A stretch of 34,516 nucleotides of DNA from Alphaproteobacteria bacterium (GTDB lineage Bacteria > Pseudomonadota > Alphaproteobacteria > Caulobacterales > Aquidulcibacteraceae). Below the pieces are notes generated by a model. It saw only the letters and a list, made by a program, of their open reading frames with translations, had not been told where the DNA came from and ran no database searches. The position numbers were made by a program, and so were the translations under genes. Of the stretch, positions 23,541 to 31,592 are shown one piece after another. The DNA is taken from NCBI GenBank assembly GCA_016124255.1, contig WGOB01000048.1:1-34516 (forward strand). The letters run 5' to 3'. Within the stretch, counting starts at the first letter, position 1, and each line of letters starts with the position of its first letter.

Positions 23541-24911
23541 TCACGTCATGCGCCAGGTCGAGCCGTTCGGTCCGTCCATCACCTCGACGCCCATCGCGGT
23601 GAGTGCGTCGCGGATGCGGTCGGACTCGGGCCAGTTCTTTGCGGCGCGCGCGGCGACGCGTTCGGCGACGAGGCCGTCGATCTTTTCGGCCTGATCGCCC
23701 GCGCCGGCGCGGAACCAGGCATCCGGATCATGCTGAAGAATGCCCATGAGCGCCGCCGCGGCGCGGAACTGCGCTTTCACGCGCGGCTGATCGTTCGGCT
23801 TGGCCGTGTTCGCCGCCGTCGCCAGCGCGAACAATTCCGCGATCGCTTTCGGCGTGTTGAGGTCGTCCATCAGCGCGTCGAGGAACGCCGCCGGCGCTTC
23901 TTCTTCCGTGTCCGGAGCATCCTTCACGCGCTGCAGCGCCCCATAGAGCCGGTTCAGTCCGGTCTTCGTCTGCTCCAGGAGCGCGCCCGTCCAGTTGAGC
24001 GGCTCGCGATAATGCGCGCTCAGAAGCGCCAGCCGCAACACCTCGCCCGGCCATTCCTTCAAGAGCTCATGGATCAGCACGACATTGCCGAGGCTCTTCG
24101 ACATCTTTTCGTCTTCGAGCGTCAGGAACCCGTTGTGCAGCCAGAACCGCGCCAGCGGCCGCCCATGCGCGCAGCGCGTCTGCGCGATCTCGTTCTCGTG
24201 GTGGGGAAAGAGGAGATCGACGCCGCCGCCATGGATGTCGATTGGGCTGCCAAGCTTCTCCTCGATCATCGCGGAGCATTCGATGTGCCAGCCAGGGCGC
24301 CCGCGCCCGAACGGCGCCTCCCACGCCGGCTCCCCCGGCTTCGCCGCCTTCCACAGCGCGAAATCATAGGCCGTGCGCTTGTCTTCCTCGCCGGCGATGC
24401 GCGTGCCGGAAACCGCATCGTCACGCTTCCAGTTCGAGAGCCCGCCGTAGTCCGCATCCGCATCGACGGAGAAATAGACGCCGCTCTGCGTCCGATACGC
24501 GGCGCCGCTCGCGATCAGCGTCTCGATCATCGCGATCATGTCGCCGACATGCTCGGTCGCGCGCGGCGCGATCCCCGGCTTGATCACGCCGAGCGCTGCG
24601 GTGTCTTCCTCATAGATGCGCGCATACCGCGCCGTGATCTCCTCGATCGCGACGCCTTCCTCCTGCGCCTTGGCGATGATCCGGTCGTCAATGTCGGTAT
24701 AGTTGCGCGCATAGATCACGTGGTCTGCGCCGTAGGTCCGCCGCAAGAGCCGATAGAGCACGTCGAACACGACCGGCGGGCGCGCGTTGCCGATGTGCGC
24801 GTAATTGTAGACCGTCGGCCCGCACACATACATCGTCACGCGTTCAGGATCAGCCGGCGCGAATTTTTCCTTCCGCCGCGTCAGGTTGTTCGTCAGAAAA
24901 AGCGCGCTCAT
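23541..24911 (-). CDS. cysS: Cysteinyl-tRNA synthetase
   Basis: A 456-residue class I synthetase. Signatures: zinc ligand C30 in MYVCGPTVYNYAHIGNAR, the HIGN motif at 39-42, GWHIECSAM with C212, the H-H-E zinc segment FPHHENEIAQ near 236-243, and KMSKS at 269-273. The C-terminal DALR-like helical domain is complete through SESDRIRDALTAMGVEVMDG-like sequence. I chose the ATG at 24911; the 38 in-frame codons upstream cross a palindrome and are not family-like. It is divergent from folE, with a 22-bp palindrome in the shared gap. Confidence 0.96.
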   Translation of the reverse strand: MSALFLTNNLTRRKEKFAPADPERVTMYVCGPTVYNYAHIGNARPPVVFDVLYRLLRRTYGADHVIYARNYTDIDDRIIAKAQEEGVAIEEITARYARIYEEDTAALGVIKPGIAPRATEHVGDMIAMIETLIASGAAYRTQSGVYFSVDADADYGGLSNWKRDDAVSGTRIAGEEDKRTAYDFALWKAAKPGEPAWEAPFGRGRPGWHIECSAMIEEKLGSPIDIHGGGVDLLFPHHENEIAQTRCAHGRPLARFWLHNGFLTLEDEKMSKSLGNVVLIHELLKEWPGEVLRLALLSAHYREPLNWTGALLEQTKTGLNRLYGALQRVKDAPDTEEEAPAAFLDALMDDLNTPKAIAELFALATAANTAKPNDQPRVKAQFRAAAALMGILQHDPDAWFRAGAGDQAEKIDGLVAERVAARAAKNWPESDRIRDALTAMGVEVMDGPNGSTWRMT

Positions 24912-24952
24912 CGCCGGTCCAAGGTCGCGAATGGGGCGTACAAGGCCCCGGA

Positions 24953-24974
24953 CGCGTGATATAGCTATCACGCG
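24953..24974. promoter_or_regulatory. 22-bp palindrome in the cysS-folE intergenic region
   Basis: CGCGTGATA (24953-24961) and TATCACGCG (24966-24974) form a perfect 9-4-9 inverted repeat around TAGC, 41 nt upstream of cysS. TATATC or TATAGC in its middle could be a -10 element on either strand. It looks like a repressor or activator site; no regulator is identified. Confidence 0.5.
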
Positions 24975-25149
24975 CGCCTGGGAATGCCGCGCAGCGGCGC
25001 CTACATTCGTGTGCATACGCCCCAAGGGTGAACCACTGAGGGTTAACCAAGCGGGCGGGCGTTAAGTCCCGGTGTCCTCGCGCCTCGTTGCGCCAAGCGA
25101 ACCCTCCGGGCTCGACCTCCGCCCCTCAGACTGAAGGAAGACGTCTCCA

Positions 25150-25770
25150 ATGACTGGCGTTCAAAAGCCGCGCGTGGTGAAGCCCGCGCAATCCGCCCTT
25201 GCGCGGCCCACTCGCGAAGAAGCCATGGACGCCGTGAAGGTGCTCCTCGCCTGGGCCGGGGACGATCCGACCCGCGAAGGGCTGATGGATACGCCCCGCC
25301 GCGTGGTCGACGCCTACGAGGAATGGTTCGGCGGCTACGGCAAGGACCCGGCCGAAGATCTCTCGCGCACGTTCGACGAGGTGCACGGCTACGACGACAT
25401 CGTCATGCTGAAGAACATCGACGTCTCCTCGCATTGCGAGCACCACATGGCGCCGTTCCTGGGCAAGGCGTTCGTGGCGTACATGCCCACGAGCCGCGTC
25501 GTCGGCATCTCCAAGATCGCGCGCGTGGTGGAGATCTTCTCCCGCCGCCTGCAGACGCAGGAGACGCTCACCGCCCAGATCGCCGACGCCATCACCGATG
25601 CGTTGCGCCCCGCAGGCGTCGCCGTCCTGATCGACGCCGAGCATCAATGCATGACCACGCGCGGCGTCCACCACCACGACGTCACGACGCTCACCACCCA
25701 ATTCACCGGCGTCTTCAAGACCGACCTCAACCTGCAGAACCGCTTCCTCCGGATGGCGGGGTACAGCTGA
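25150..25770 (+). CDS. folE: GTP cyclohydrolase I
   Basis: A 206-residue type IA GTP cyclohydrolase, which makes 7,8-dihydroneopterin triphosphate, the entry to folate and pterin synthesis. Zinc ligands are C96 and H99 in [11 protein letters not shown] and C167 in [32 protein letters not shown] and the C-terminal [15 protein letters not shown] are typical. GAAGGAAGA lies about 7 nt before the ATG at 25150. Two strong hairpins follow the gene. Confidence 0.97.
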   Translation: MTGVQKPRVVKPAQSALARPTREEAMDAVKVLLAWAGDDPTREGLMDTPRRVVDAYEEWFGGYGKDPAEDLSRTFDEVHGYDDIVMLKNIDVSSHCEHHMAPFLGKAFVAYMPTSRVVGISKIARVVEIFSRRLQTQETLTAQIADAITDALRPAGVAVLIDAEHQCMTTRGVHHHDVTTLTTQFTGVFKTDLNLQNRFLRMAGYS

Positions 25771-25793
25771 TCACAGACGAGGCCCTGCTCTAT

Positions 25794-25883
25794 CTCCCCC
25801 TGAAAGGGGGAGTGAGAGGGGGTCCAAATCGCCGAGGCTTGGGCCAACCCCCTCCAAGCCTCCCTCTTGCAGGGGGAGGCTTG
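25794..25883. terminator. Two hairpins between convergent folE and phoD-like genes
   Basis: CTCCCCC (25794-25800) pairs with GGGGGAG (25806-25812). CAAGCCTCCC (25855-25864) pairs with GGGAGGCTTG (25874-25883), a 10-bp stem with a 9-nt loop. They fill the gap between convergent genes and probably stop transcription from both sides, although the T-runs are short. The sequence belongs to a common alphaproteobacterial repeat type. Confidence 0.55.
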
Positions 25884-25896
25884 TCCGAACGCGAAA

Positions 25897-27828
25897 CTAC
25901 TTCTTCTTCGCCGCCGGCGCTTCCTCCACCGCGCGCCCGTTCTCATCCACCTGCTCCACCGGCGCCATGCCGGGCTCTTGGCTCGGCCGGATCACAAAGC
26001 CTGCGTCGCGGTCGACGCGAAAGCTCTTCGACGCGATCGAGGAGACAGAGATGAATTCCGCCAGCGCCCGCTCGCGCTCGAGCGTCAGGCGCAAATAGCC
26101 GCGCTTGGTCTGCTCATTCCACACCACATCCGGATTGCGCGCAGCGATCCCGGCCGTGAAATCCACGCCCGCCGGCGCAAATACATCCCCCGCGCTCGGC
26201 GACGTGATCGACGTCGCGCCAAGCTCGACGCCGATGCGCACGTCTTCGCGCTTCAGTTCATTGACCCATGCCGCGTGCGAATCCCCCGTCAGCACGATGA
26301 GATTGCCGTCGATGCGCCGGAGCATGTCGTAGAGCCGCCCCCGCGCGCGCGGATAGCCGTCCCAGGAATCCGTCGACAGCGGGATCGGAAACCGCGTGAA
26401 CGCCATCAGCTGCCGCGCGCCCGGCAGCGCCGCTTCCGCCGCCGCCTTCGCGCGCTCCGGCGCGGCGTGCAGATCAGGCGCTGTGATCTCCGCCATCAGC
26501 GTCTGGTTGCCGAGGATCTGCCAGGCCGTGCGCGAACTCGTCGATTGCGTCAGCGTGCGCTGCAGCCATGTTTCCTGCTGCGGCCCGAGCATCTGCCGCG
26601 CAGGATCCTCCAGCATCTCGCGCAGCCGCACCCGGTCGGGCACCCATTGCAGCCCGTCCGGCGGATCGCCGGGGCTCTGCACCGCCGCCTGCACCCGCCG
26701 CCAGTCAAACACCGGGCGCAATCGCCCGCGCACGGTCTCGTACGGCACCGGCAGCATCCGCACATTGGGATTGCCTTCCGCCGCTGACGGCGCGATTGCG
26801 CGCGGCGCGTCGGGATTGGTGAAATCCCACGGCGTCGAATAGAGCGGCAGGTCGGTGGCGTAATTGAGCGGCTCGGTGCGCGCCAACAGCCGCGTCTCCA
26901 GCATCACCAACGTCGCCAGGTCGCCGAACTGGAAGCTGCGATTGATCGCCTCGAACGGGCGCCCTGATTCCGGATCGCGGATCGGCATCCATTCGTAATA
27001 GGCCTGCAGCGCCGCACGCCGCCGATCCGCCCACGAGCCTTCGTTGTTTTCGCTGTTGTGGTTCTCCGCGCCGCCCATCCAGGAATCGTTGGCGACCTCG
27101 TGATCGTCCCACACGCACACCCACGCGCATTTCGCGTGCGCCGCCTGCAATTCGCGCTCGGCTTTATACTGCGCATGCCGCAGCCGGTAATCGCTGAGCG
27201 AAAGGCATTCGATCTCCGGCGAGGGGATGCGCCCAAGCGCCACCGCCTGATCGCCGCCGAAACCTTCCACGCCGTATTCGTAGATGTAGTCGCCGAGATG
27301 CACGACGAGATCGAGATCGTCCTCGCGCGACATCGCCTCGTACGCGTTGAAGAAGCCGTGCGCATAGCTCGCGCACGACGCCACCGCGATCTTCATCCGC
27401 TCCAGGCGCCCCTGCTTCAGCGTCCGCGTGCGCCCCACCATCGAGCGCTCCTCGCCGGCAAGGAAGCCGTAATGATAGTGCATGCCGTCGCGCAGGCCCG
27501 AGACATCCACCTTCACCGTGTAGTCGCGCCGCGCATCGGTCTCCACCACGCCCGTTTGCACCACGTTCGTCAGCTGCCGGTTGCGCGCCACCACCCAGCG
27601 CACCGGCACCGGCCCGTCCGCCTCCGGCGTCACCCGCGTCCAGATCACCACCCGGTCGGTGCGCGGATCGCCGCTCGCCACGCCGTGATTGAACGTGACC
27701 CGCCCGAGATAGCGCGGCGCCTCGGGCCGCCGCCCGCACGCCGCCGCCGCGCCGGATAGCCCCAGCGCCGTCAGCGCGCCCCGGCGCGTCACCCCGCCGC
27801 GTTCGCGGCCGCCTAGTTTGGATTTCAT
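25897..27828 (-). CDS. PhoD-like alkaline phosphatase, Tat-exported
   Basis: A 643-residue PhoD-family phosphatase or phosphodiesterase. The N-terminus has a twin-arginine signal (VTRRGALTALGLSGAAAAC, R15-R16) with a possible lipobox cysteine at 31, so it is exported folded to the periplasm and may be membrane-anchored. An Fn3-like PhoD N-domain follows (FNHGVASGDPRTDRVVIWTRVTP). The metallophosphatase core shows VASCASYAHGFFNAY, VVHLGDYIYEYG, VWDDHEVANDSW and LTGDSHAAWVNEL, which are the expected Ca/Fe ligand motifs. I chose the ATG at 27828, the last before the Tat motif. It is divergent from rluD. The Lys-rich end (APAAKKK) is family-variable. Confidence 0.92.
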   Translation of the reverse strand: MKSKLGGRERGGVTRRGALTALGLSGAAAACGRRPEAPRYLGRVTFNHGVASGDPRTDRVVIWTRVTPEADGPVPVRWVVARNRQLTNVVQTGVVETDARRDYTVKVDVSGLRDGMHYHYGFLAGEERSMVGRTRTLKQGRLERMKIAVASCASYAHGFFNAYEAMSREDDLDLVVHLGDYIYEYGVEGFGGDQAVALGRIPSPEIECLSLSDYRLRHAQYKAERELQAAHAKCAWVCVWDDHEVANDSWMGGAENHNSENNEGSWADRRRAALQAYYEWMPIRDPESGRPFEAINRSFQFGDLATLVMLETRLLARTEPLNYATDLPLYSTPWDFTNPDAPRAIAPSAAEGNPNVRMLPVPYETVRGRLRPVFDWRRVQAAVQSPGDPPDGLQWVPDRVRLREMLEDPARQMLGPQQETWLQRTLTQSTSSRTAWQILGNQTLMAEITAPDLHAAPERAKAAAEAALPGARQLMAFTRFPIPLSTDSWDGYPRARGRLYDMLRRIDGNLIVLTGDSHAAWVNELKREDVRIGVELGATSITSPSAGDVFAPAGVDFTAGIAARNPDVVWNEQTKRGYLRLTLERERALAEFISVSSIASKSFRVDRDAGFVIRPSQEPGMAPVEQVDENGRAVEEAPAAKKK

Positions 27829-27919
27829 CCCGTCGGTGCTCCCGCCGGCGCTTATAGCCCCTGGACCGCCGGCTTCCAGCCGCCGCGCCGCCGCGCGACC
27901 TATGCTAGACACCCGCGCC

Positions 27920-28960
27920 ATGACCGTCGAAGACGACGACGAACCGGACGACGCCGGCGAAATCCGCCGGATCATCGCCCCGCCCGACGCCGCCGGCCAG
28001 CGCGTCGATCAATGGCTTGTCGCGGCTTGGCCCGATCTTTCCCGCGCCCGGATTCAGGGGCTGATCGGCCAGGGCCGGCTGAGCGCCGACGGCGCCGCAG
28101 TCCCCCGCGCTGCGGAGAAGGCCGCCCCCGGCGCCGTCTACGCGCTCGTCCTCCCGCCGCCCGAACCCGCCGCGCCGACGCCCGAGGCCATCCCGCTCAC
28201 GGTGGTGTTCGAAGACGCGCACCTGATCGTGATCGACAAGCCCGCCGGCATGGCGGTGCATCCCGCCCCCGGCTCGATGCGCGGCACCCTCGTCAACGCG
28301 CTCCTCGCCCATTGCGCCGAGACGCTCTCCGGCGTCGGCGGCGTCGCGCGCCCCGGAATCGTCCACCGCATCGACAAGGACACCACCGGCCTCGTCGTCG
28401 CCGCGAAGTCCGACGCCGCCCATCGCGGCCTCGCCAAGCTCTTCGCCCGTCACCAGCTCGACCGCGCCTATTACGCCATCGTCCGCGGCGCGCCGCACCC
28501 GCGCTCGGGAACGCTGGAGACGCGCATCGCCCGCTCCCGCGACGACCGCAAGAAATTCGCCGTCGTCCGCGACCCCGAGAGCGACGCCGGCAAGACCGCG
28601 ATCACGCACTATTGGACGATCGAGACCTTCGGCCAGCGCGCCGGCGAAAGCGCCGGCCATCCCGCCGCCGCCTTCGTCGAATGCCGTCTTGAGACGGGCC
28701 GCACCCACCAGATCCGCGTCCACCTCGCCCACCTCGGCTGCCCCATCGTCGGCGATCCCCTCTACGGCAAGGGCCGCGCCTTCAAGGCGATTAGTCCGCA
28801 CGCGGAGGAAGCCGCCGCCGCGGTCTCCGCCTTCCCCCGCCAGGCGTTGCACGCCGCCGTGCTGGGATTCAAACATCCGGTCACAAACGACGAACTGCGC
28901 TTCGAAAGCCCGCCGCCCGCTGATATGCAGGCGCTTCTCCGCGTGTTGCGCACGCTCTGA
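27920..28960 (+). CDS. rluD: RluD-family 23S rRNA pseudouridine synthase
   Basis: A 346-residue pseudouridine synthase of the RluA/RluD family. An N-terminal S4 RNA-binding domain (about 26-80: QRVDQWLVAAWPDLSRARIQGLIGQGRL) precedes the catalytic domain with VHRIDKDTTGLVV, catalytic Asp152. ETGRTHQIRVHLAHLGCPIVGDPLYG is the second hallmark. It probably modifies helix 69 of 23S rRNA. The ATG at 27920 is preferred; an ATG at 27902 would add 6 residues. rluD close to rpoH is common in alphaproteobacteria. Here four genes and a transposon lie between them. Confidence 0.93.
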   Translation: MTVEDDDEPDDAGEIRRIIAPPDAAGQRVDQWLVAAWPDLSRARIQGLIGQGRLSADGAAVPRAAEKAAPGAVYALVLPPPEPAAPTPEAIPLTVVFEDAHLIVIDKPAGMAVHPAPGSMRGTLVNALLAHCAETLSGVGGVARPGIVHRIDKDTTGLVVAAKSDAAHRGLAKLFARHQLDRAYYAIVRGAPHPRSGTLETRIARSRDDRKKFAVVRDPESDAGKTAITHYWTIETFGQRAGESAGHPAAAFVECRLETGRTHQIRVHLAHLGCPIVGDPLYGKGRAFKAISPHAEEAAAAVSAFPRQALHAAVLGFKHPVTNDELRFESPPPADMQALLRVLRTL

Positions 28961-28976
28961 TCGACTAGGACTCTTC

Positions 28977-29402
28977 ATGTTCGGCCCCGCCCCTGACGAG
29001 CATCGCGCCGCGCGCGGCATGGAGCTCGTGCGCATCGCAACCGCGATCCTCATCTTCATCCACGGCGCCTTTCGTGCGCTGAACGAAGGCTATGTGCCAG
29101 GCTTCGGCGCATGGCTGGAGACGCAAGGCTTCCCGCAAGGCCTCTACTGGGCCTGGGCCGTGACGATCTACGAATTGATCGCGCCGCTCTTCATTCTCGC
29201 GCGCCGCTTCGTCTCGCTCGCCTGCCTCGGCCACATTCTCATTCTCTCGCTCGGCGCCTATCTGGTGCACCTGCCGAGCGGCTGGTTCGTCGTCGGCGCA
29301 GGCCGCAACGGCATGGAATATTCCGTGCTGCTGATCGTCTGCCTCTTGGCCACCGCCTTCGCATATTCGCCCGCGCTCCGCCGCGCCCCGCAGCCGGCGT
29401 GA
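28977..29402 (+). CDS. DoxX-family membrane protein
   Basis: A 141-residue protein with four hydrophobic helices in the DoxX pattern: RIATAILIFIHGAFRAL (about 19-35), GLYWAWAVTIYELIAPLFIL, FVSLACLGHILILSLGAYLVH, and YSVLLIVCLLATAFAYSPAL. G-x-E-L-I-A-P-type residues sit in helix 2. It begins 16 nt after rluD (AGGA in the gap), so it is likely co-transcribed. The function is unknown; DoxX-like proteins have been linked to redox and quinone chemistry. Confidence 0.8.
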   Translation: MFGPAPDEHRAARGMELVRIATAILIFIHGAFRALNEGYVPGFGAWLETQGFPQGLYWAWAVTIYELIAPLFILARRFVSLACLGHILILSLGAYLVHLPSGWFVVGAGRNGMEYSVLLIVCLLATAFAYSPALRRAPQPA

Positions 29403-29519
29403 CGCGCCTGCACCGCACGCGCCGCAATCGATTTTGCATTAAACAATCCGCAATCTTTGCGTTCGCGTCCGATTAACCTGAATCGCGTAGTCGTCATGCT
29501 CGCATCCTCGGAGCGAGCC

Positions 29520-29981
29520 ATGCGCGTAGTCGAGCACACGTCCTTCTGGCGCGCCGCCGTCGCAATCGCGGCGTTGTGCGCGGTCGCGATCGCCGTCGCC
29601 GCGCGCTCCGACGCCGCCCTCTTCGCCGCCGCGATCTGCGCCGCGTGCGCCACGCCCATCCTGATCCTGCGCGCCCGCATGGACCGCGACGCCGAAGCCG
29701 AACGCAAGGAACGCGCGCGGATGGCCGACTTCGACCGCCAGATCGTCGCCATCGTCGAGCGCCACGCCGCCCTCCTGCAGCGCCGGCGAGACATGCTGAC
29801 CGCCGCCGTCGAACGCGCGCGCCTGCGCCCCGCTTGGGAGCGCGACCTCGCCCGCTTCAGCGAACGCCTCGTCATACCTGCCGTCTCGCCGCTGCGCGCA
29901 GAAGAAACGCAAGACGAGATCCTCGACCGCGTCCACCTCGTCGTCGACGAAGTCCTGAAAAAGCGCGCGCGCGTCGCCTAG
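29520..29981 (+). CDS. Two-helix membrane protein with coiled-coil tail
   Basis: A 153-residue protein. Two transmembrane helices at about residues 11-28 (WRAAVAIAALCAVAIAVA) and 34-53 (LFAAAICAACATPILIL) are followed by a highly charged helical region (RMDRDAEAERKERARMADFDRQIVAIVERHAALLQRRRD) likely to form a coiled coil in the cytoplasm. I chose the ATG at 29520 because GGAGCGAG precedes it. I do not recognise the family. An AT-rich stretch at 29436-29480 upstream could be its promoter. Confidence 0.65.
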   Translation: MRVVEHTSFWRAAVAIAALCAVAIAVAARSDAALFAAAICAACATPILILRARMDRDAEAERKERARMADFDRQIVAIVERHAALLQRRRDMLTAAVERARLRPAWERDLARFSERLVIPAVSPLRAEETQDEILDRVHLVVDEVLKKRARVA

Positions 29982-29985
29982 GACC

Positions 29986-30039
29986 GCGGGCTTCCAGCCC
30001 GCATTTTTCGCTGGCGCTGCATGCCGGCTGGAAGCCCGC
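29986..30039. repeat. Intergenic inverted repeat GCGGGCTTCCAGCC
   Basis: GCGGGCTTCCAGCC (29986-29999) and GGCTGGAAGCCCGC (30026-30039) form a perfect 14-bp stem around a 26-nt loop with a T5 run. It resembles widespread bacterial GCGGGCTTCCAGCCCGC repeats and sits just after the coiled-coil gene, where it may end transcription. Confidence 0.7.
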
Positions 30040-30109
30040 AAACCTAGCCCCAACGCAACGCCGCGCACGGTGTAAATCCGCCCGCAACCGCACGGTCGGC
30101 CGCCGCCCC

Positions 30110-30162
30110 ACGGCGCGCCGCCACGACGGGGTCTCCGTCTCGGTTCCCGCGCGCCAAAAAAA
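30110..30162 (+). repeat. GGCGCGCC-bounded dispersed repeat, copy E
   Basis: It reads CACGGCGCGCCGCCACGACG, then GGGTCTCCGTCTCGGTTCCC and GCGCGCC followed by A7. It is the most diverged copy and ends 6 nt before the stop of the minus-strand zinc-finger gene. Confidence 0.6.
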
Positions 30163-30168
30163 GGCGCG

Positions 30169-30513
30169 CTAACCAAACCGTTCCCACGCCGCCTGCTTCG
30201 ACACCCCCAGCGCGTCCGCGATCTTCGCCCAGCTGACGCCCCGCGCGCGCAGCTCGTCCACGTGCGCCTGCAGCACGGTGCGCACGTCCTCCACCGCCCG
30301 CTCAGCGGGCGCCAGCGTCGCCAGGAGCTGGGCGTCCGTCAGCTTCGCCCAGCCGGGAAAGGACGGGATCGGCTCGTCGTTCAGCACCTTCTGGCAGAGC
30401 CCGACGCAATGATCGCAAATCTGCACGCCCGGCCCGCCGAGGAGCTTCTCCACCACCGCCGACGAGCGGCGGCAGAACGAACAATGCAGCTTCGGATCGC
30501 CGGCGCCGGTCAT
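30169..30513 (-). CDS. Free-standing ClpX-type zinc-finger protein with C-terminal HTH-like segment
   Basis: A 114-residue protein. Residues about 9-45 (LHCSFCRRSSAVVEKLLGGPGVQICDHCVGLC) are the four-cysteine ClpX N-terminal zinc finger, which in ClpX binds substrates and adaptors. The AAA+ motor is absent. The C-terminus (LRARGVSWAKIADALGVSKQAAWERFG) looks like a helix-turn-helix. The ATG at 30513 has no Shine-Dalgarno; TACCTT (30525-30520) 6 nt upstream could be a -10 element and give a leaderless mRNA. Immediately upstream lies the left end of an IS1595-family transposon. It may be an adaptor, a regulator or both; the function is unknown. Confidence 0.78.
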   Translation of the reverse strand: MTGAGDPKLHCSFCRRSSAVVEKLLGGPGVQICDHCVGLCQKVLNDEPIPSFPGWAKLTDAQLLATLAPAERAVEDVRTVLQAHVDELRARGVSWAKIADALGVSKQAAWERFG

Positions 30514-30516
30514 CCC

Positions 30517-30533
30517 GTCAAGGTAGGCTTGAC
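30517..30533. promoter_or_regulatory. Half of a split tandem operator, left palindrome
   Basis: GTCAAG-N5-CTTGAC at 30517-30533 is a 17-bp inverted repeat overlapping the presumed -10 region of the zinc-finger gene. A sister site, GTCAAG-N5-CTTGAC, lies at 34144-34160 on the other side of the transposon. Removing the transposon and one copy of the 7-bp direct repeat would put the two sites about 9 bp apart. Confidence 0.5.
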
Positions 30534-30534
30534 A

Positions 30535-30565
30535 AACCGCCGGGCAATATCCCGTTGACATACCA
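30535..30565. repeat. Left transposon end: 7-bp direct repeat plus terminal inverted repeat
   Basis: AACCGCC (30535-30541) is the flanking direct repeat. The terminal repeat (30542-30565) starts GGG and continues CAATATCCCGTTGACATACC, then A. It matches the reverse complement of 34112-34135 at 23 of 24 positions. TTGACA at 30555-30560 with TAGACC (30577-30582) 16 nt downstream could be an inward promoter for the cargo operon. The outer end also supplies TTGCCC (30547-30542, minus strand) as a possible -35 for the zinc-finger gene. Confidence 0.85.
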
Positions 30566-30719
30566 CGCGCCATATGTAGACCAGGGCAGGCGTGACAGGC
30601 CGGAACACGGAAAGGTGGGGATCGCCATGCGGCGGCGCTCGCCACCGTCGCGCAATGAGGGTAACCAGCGCCTGCGACCGCTGGTAGAATCGTCAGTTTC
30701 GCTCGCGAAAAGTTTTGCC

Positions 30720-31592
30720 ATGAACCCTGTCGATCTTGACGACACAATCCTCCGGCACATTAACCAGAAGGCTCAGGAGCTGGAGGACCGCCTCGGCTCG
30801 GATGTGATCTGTTACTTTGGTCAAATCCATCCGCAGTACTTCAGGATTTTCCGGAATTTCATCGAAGAGGTGAGGTCGAAGAGCAAGAGGACGGAGAACA
30901 CGCTCTCCATTGTACTTCGAACCCCCGGCGGTTCCGCGGAAACAACTGAGCGTTACGTCACCGTTGTTCGCAAGCACTACGGACAAATCAACTTCATCGT
31001 ACCGGACATAGCGATGTCCGCAGGCACCATATTTTGTATGTCCGGAGACCGGATATACATGGATTATTCATCGGCGCTTGGCCCAATCGACCCCCAAGTT
31101 ATGACCGCGGACGGGAGCGGGTACGTGGCCGCCTTGGGATACCTGGATAAGGTGACCGAAATCACGGGCAAGGCTCAACTGAGCCCAGCCGATGTTGTGT
31201 TCCTGAAGGGCCTCGACCTGGGCAAGCTAGCGCTTTACGAGCAAGCGCGTGACCTCTCCATTGACCTGCTGAAGAAATGGCTTGTTGAACACAAGTTCAA
31301 GGACTGGACCAAGCACCGGACGACTAATCCCGGAAGTCCGGTTACCCATGACGAGAAGACCAGGCGCGCCGAAGAGATCGCGGCTGCTCTTGCCGATCAC
31401 AAGCGCTGGCGCTCGCACGGAAGATCCCTAGATATCGAGAAGCTCAAGGAGCTTCGGCTGGATATCGACGACTATTCCTCCGATCAGGCCCTTAGCGAGG
31501 CTATTCGCAGCTACAATGACCTGTTAACAGCCTACACTGATCGAATGAGCATGCCGCTCTATTTCCACAGCCACCTCACGGAGACGGTCTAA
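30720..31592 (+). CDS. SDH-family Clp-fold serine proteinase (transposon cargo)
   Basis: A 290-residue cytoplasmic protein of the serine dehydrogenase proteinase (SDH_sah, formerly DUF114) family, relatives of ClpP and SppA. Key features: LRTPGGSAE (67-74), the oxyanion strand; DIAMSAGTIF with the likely nucleophile Ser100; and SALGPIDPQ (118-126), the family signature. A helical C-terminal region with AEEIAAALADHKRWRSHGRS follows. No signal peptide or transmembrane helix is seen. I chose the ATG at 30720; a longer frame upstream lies in non-family sequence. Its stop overlaps the next start (TAATG). Members in archaea are associated with membrane-protein proteolysis, but the role here is unknown; a host-defence or stress function is possible but unproven. 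Confidence 0.87.
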   Translation: MNPVDLDDTILRHINQKAQELEDRLGSDVICYFGQIHPQYFRIFRNFIEEVRSKSKRTENTLSIVLRTPGGSAETTERYVTVVRKHYGQINFIVPDIAMSAGTIFCMSGDRIYMDYSSALGPIDPQVMTADGSGYVAALGYLDKVTEITGKAQLSPADVVFLKGLDLGKLALYEQARDLSIDLLKKWLVEHKFKDWTKHRTTNPGSPVTHDEKTRRAEEIAAALADHKRWRSHGRSLDIEKLKELRLDIDDYSSDQALSEAIRSYNDLLTAYTDRMSMPLYFHSHLTETV

